Of a stretch of 8,647 nucleotides of DNA, positions 7,301-8,647 are shown one piece after another. The DNA is from Fimbriiglobus sp. GTDB taxonomy: Bacteria > Planctomycetota > Planctomycetia > Gemmatales > Gemmataceae. The stretch's first letter is position 1. The number at the start of each line of letters is the position of its first letter. The stretch spans positions 1-8,647 of the forward strand of contig JANXTD010000244.1 of assembly GCA_025352585.1 (NCBI GenBank). The letters run 5' to 3'. Both the position numbers and the translations under genes were made by a program. The notes beneath the pieces were generated by a model. The model worked only from the letters and a program-made list of their open reading frames with translations. It made no database searches and was not told the origin of the DNA.

Positions 7301-7520
7301 GCAGCACCGGCCGATCGAGAGCGTGATTATCGACGAGGGCTTCGGCTGCCTCGATCGCCAGGGCCGGCAGGTGATGATCCAGGAGTTGCAGAACCTGCGC
7401 GGCCACCTGCACTGCATTCTGCTGGTGAGCCACCAGGAGGAGTTCGCCGACGCCTTCGCCGACGGCTACCGCTTCGAGCTGCACGACGGCGCGACGCGCG
7501 TCAGCCGCTTCCAGCGCTGA
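4392..7520 (+). CDS. sbcC: DNA exonuclease subunit SbcC (Rad50/SMC-like ATPase)
   Basis: This is the ATPase and coiled-coil subunit of the SbcCD end-processing nuclease. The length of 1042 residues matches E. coli SbcC (about 1050). The N-terminal half of the ABC head carries the typical AGFLSYKGEQEIDF opening, Walker A GTNGSGKS (32-39) and a Q-loop (Q148 in LLLQGKAERLL). Two long Ala/Glu/Lys/Arg-rich coiled-coil arms flank a zinc hook CRAC (C498 and C501), almost exactly mid-protein. The C-terminal head half has LSGSQKF at 948 in the signature position, Walker B VIIDE (D981, E982), D-loop GCLD and an H-loop (H1014 in LLVSHQEE). The signature differs from the usual LSGGE. I chose ATG 4392 because it gives a normal SbcC N-terminus; an in-frame GTG at 4383 would add three residues. 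AAGAG, 11 bases upstream of 4392, is a weak ribosome site. It is separated from sbcD by the palindromic element, although the two are usually adjacent or overlapping. Confidence 0.95.
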   Translation: MIPLCVKMAGFLSYKGEQEIDFGSASLWMLAGTNGSGKSSVFDALTYALFGSHRGGSSNAVELINKESQVANVEFDFRADGRVYRVKRTIRRTSKGAGSGTQQVFEEAAPGEWNAVADTTKKVDFDRWVADKIGLNYETFTSSVLLLQGKAERLLDAKASDRAEVLASIVDLERYQRLHAKANDYKLEYKNRLEAVSHRASAVPDVSDMEYHAAVLEIDGREDDRKVCQHEIEKLLALEVQCRRWVDAQNRYTVALTKLETSEGLLSDAVKIEAAHQRYTELRAVLPAVGIVLTMRANSRESMQKTDRFLKQKAENEQAKRETDAAHESAKAARGDLGRQLARDEEKYATANTKLRELTGTIERVRQVEHQQAELARHESELARQPAESEAALATAQAEVERLTELAGALPILERVSTERFELAKAAAAEQRDAAALVDLKKCGEGAKAAATNLAAELAAARQARAEAEQRVGVAKSLETQAKAAAAEFDSLSGAKDCRACGQPLTPKHFAAEQAKRRAEVAAAQRDHAAARQQLTEATRAEAELAAREQAGQAKLAELRERYATLSGEVKQAREATKRLSGSLALRYAELPDDYQSRVAEVAPADWSATRYPERDELVGLRQDAAKFPAAKKALAAARETLTAVGTLRTRVESAGASVAKSKQGLAGVDPVKVREDHQRLSALEKTLVNSIKAGKANVAAQDTLVDKLGADSFNFTHTLTDLTGRLMNEETVRENANANVERAMRELPEAWRVKVNAAGMGADAGWKAEVEKLAAADIDKQFRGLAVARAGLENLRDALRTQEAEVAAFEPAARRSPDEVHALVVEAKAALAVKEDAHFAALQHRGKLDDYRTQHAALGTEYRALDAKFARYKTVAELLGRDRLQRFLVRQAERQIVEFANGVLDRLSGGQLSLQLVAHEESGTEKALELEAFNRVTGGSPINVAFLSGSQKFRVAVCLALGIGQYASRQHRPIESVIIDEGFGCLDRQGRQVMIQELQNLRGHLHCILLVSHQEEFADAFADGYRFELHDGATRVSRFQR

Positions 7521-7548
7521 CGGCGACTCCCCGGCCGCGTCAAGCGTT
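7513..7548. terminator. Candidate bidirectional hairpin between convergent genes
   Basis: AGCGCTGACG (7513-7522) pairs with CGTCAAGCGTT (7538-7548) as about 10 base pairs, with one bulged A and one G-T pair. The GC-rich loop has about 15 bases. The stem contains the stop codons of both convergent genes. No T-tract follows on either strand, so an intrinsic terminator is uncertain. Confidence 0.35.
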
Positions 7549-8647
7549 GAACCGCAGCGCCATCGCCCGCAGGCGGCTGACGGTCTCGCGCATCAGTTCG
7601 TCCTCGTCGGCCTCGGTCGCCGCGGTGTACGTGACGCTGAAGCGCAGGTAGTTGCCGGCGTCGTCCCACGGCACGCAGCAGACCGACTGGTCGCGGATCA
7701 GGTACTGCGACGCCTCCTCGCCGTTGGCGAAGTGCAAGTCGCCCGCGCCGGTCGGCGACTTCACGTAGAGGAAGTAGGTGCCGCCCGGCATCGTCGCCGT
7801 GAAGCCGACGGCGTTGAGCGCGGCTACGAGCTTTCGCAGCCGGCGCTGGTACTTCGCGCGGATCGCCGCGGGGATCGACGGGTCGCCCAGGGCGTGCGCG
7901 GCGGCGACTTGCACGGCCATGAACTGGCCCGAGTCGGAGTTGTCCTTGACGTCGGCGTAGGCCTGGACGATCGTCGGGTGCCCTGCGACGAAGCCCATGC
8001 GCCAGCCGATCATGTTGAAGCCCTTCGACATCGAGTGGACCTCGACGCCGACCTCCTTGGCCCCGTCGATTTCGAGGAAGCTCAGCGGCGGGGCGTCGTA
8101 ACTCAGCAGGATGTGGGCCGCGTCCACGACGACCACGACGCGGTTGGCGTGGGCGAAGTCGATCGCCTTCTGGTAGAACTCGCGCGTGGCGACCGCCCCC
8201 GTCGGGCTGTTGGGGTAGTTCAGGACCAGCAGCTTCGCCCGCTTCTTGACGTCCGCGGGGACGCCGTCGAGGTCGGGGAAGAAGCCGTTCTCCGGCAGCA
8301 GCGGCAGCCGGTGGACCTCGCCGCCGTAGTAGCGGGTGTGCGTCGCGGCGACGGGGTAGCCGGGGACGGTCATCAGCGTCACGTCGCCGGGGTCGATGAA
8401 GCAGGCCGGCAGCATGGCGTAGGCCGGCTTCGAGCCGATGCAGTGACAGACCTCCGTCACCGGATCGAGGGTCACGCCGAACTCGCGGGCCATGAACTCC
8501 GCGGCGGCTTCCTTGTACTCGGCGATCCCGTTATCGGCGTAGCCGCGGTTCTCGACGTTATCGACCTCGGACTTCAACGCGTCGCGTATTTGGGCCGGGG
8601 CCATGTCGTCGTTTTCGCCGATGCCGAAGTCGAGGAGCTTGCGATCC
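7540..8647 (-). CDS. dapL: LL-diaminopimelate aminotransferase-like PLP enzyme (N-terminus beyond window)
   Basis: This is a fold-type I PLP aminotransferase of the class I/II family. The closest pattern I recognise is DapL, which converts tetrahydrodipicolinate directly to LL-diaminopimelate with glutamate as amino donor, for lysine and cell wall synthesis. The last 368 codons are visible. The reading frame stays open to the right edge, where the sequence DRKLLDFGIGENDDM continues upstream of the internal Met at 8604, so that Met is not the start. Motifs in fragment numbering are GSKPAYAMLP (about 71-80), the PGYPV strand (95-99), NYPNSPTG (143-150), DAAH with the PLP-nitrogen Asp175, and SMSKGFN with the Schiff-base Lys208. 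The following GWR (Arg216) and NYLRFSV carry likely phosphate- and carboxylate-binding Arg residues. DapL is about 410 residues, so some 40 are missing. Related alanine or aspartate transaminases remain possible. It converges on sbcC with a 19-base gap. Confidence 0.75.
   Translation of the reverse strand, partial: DRKLLDFGIGENDDMAPAQIRDALKSEVDNVENRGYADNGIAEYKEAAAEFMAREFGVTLDPVTEVCHCIGSKPAYAMLPACFIDPGDVTLMTVPGYPVAATHTRYYGGEVHRLPLLPENGFFPDLDGVPADVKKRAKLLVLNYPNSPTGAVATREFYQKAIDFAHANRVVVVVDAAHILLSYDAPPLSFLEIDGAKEVGVEVHSMSKGFNMIGWRMGFVAGHPTIVQAYADVKDNSDSGQFMAVQVAAAHALGDPSIPAAIRAKYQRRLRKLVAALNAVGFTATMPGGTYFLYVKSPTGAGDLHFANGEEASQYLIRDQSVCCVPWDDAGNYLRFSVTYTAATEADEDELMRETVSRLRAMALRFNA

Overview
This is a high-GC bacterial window. 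The best taxonomic guess is a planctomycete, possibly Gemmata-like. The case rests on strong G/C preference at third codon positions, a DapL-type aminotransferase (common in planctomycetes, chlamydiae and plants), and small palindromic intergenic repeats that recall ones seen in planctomycete genomes. There is no rRNA, tRNA or other marker gene, so the assignment is inference.

Layout. Positions 1-2466 hold a tightly coupled three-gene unit on the + strand. It encodes the C-terminal part of an ABC exporter ATPase, its ABC-2 type permease, and a secreted thioredoxin-fold-like protein of unknown function. Both junctions are 4-base ATGA stop/start overlaps. The unit is closed by a nested palindromic element (2477-2616). 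Next comes a promoter-like segment, a strong Shine-Dalgarno site and a small unrecognised gene (76 codons, 2697-2927). Then come sbcD (2977-4212) and sbcC (4392-7520), the nuclease and ATPase subunits of the SbcCD (Mre11-Rad50 type) DNA end and hairpin processing complex. They are separated by about 180 bases, most of which is a palindrome built from 7-base TCGGGTR units. A DapL-like (LL-diaminopimelate) aminotransferase lies on the - strand (7540 to beyond the right edge) and converges on sbcC with a 19-base gap. A hairpin-forming sequence spans both stop codons there.

How the genes fit together. The first three genes should be co-translated and probably form one export-related function with a periplasmic accessory protein. 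SbcC and SbcD act as one heterocomplex. The aminotransferase belongs to a separate pathway (lysine/meso-diaminopimelate synthesis). I see no CRISPR array, transposase, phage gene, tRNA or rRNA. The most unusual features are the two structured palindromes, each placed at the 3' end of a gene. One of them splits the operon encoding an enzyme known for cutting palindrome-derived hairpins.
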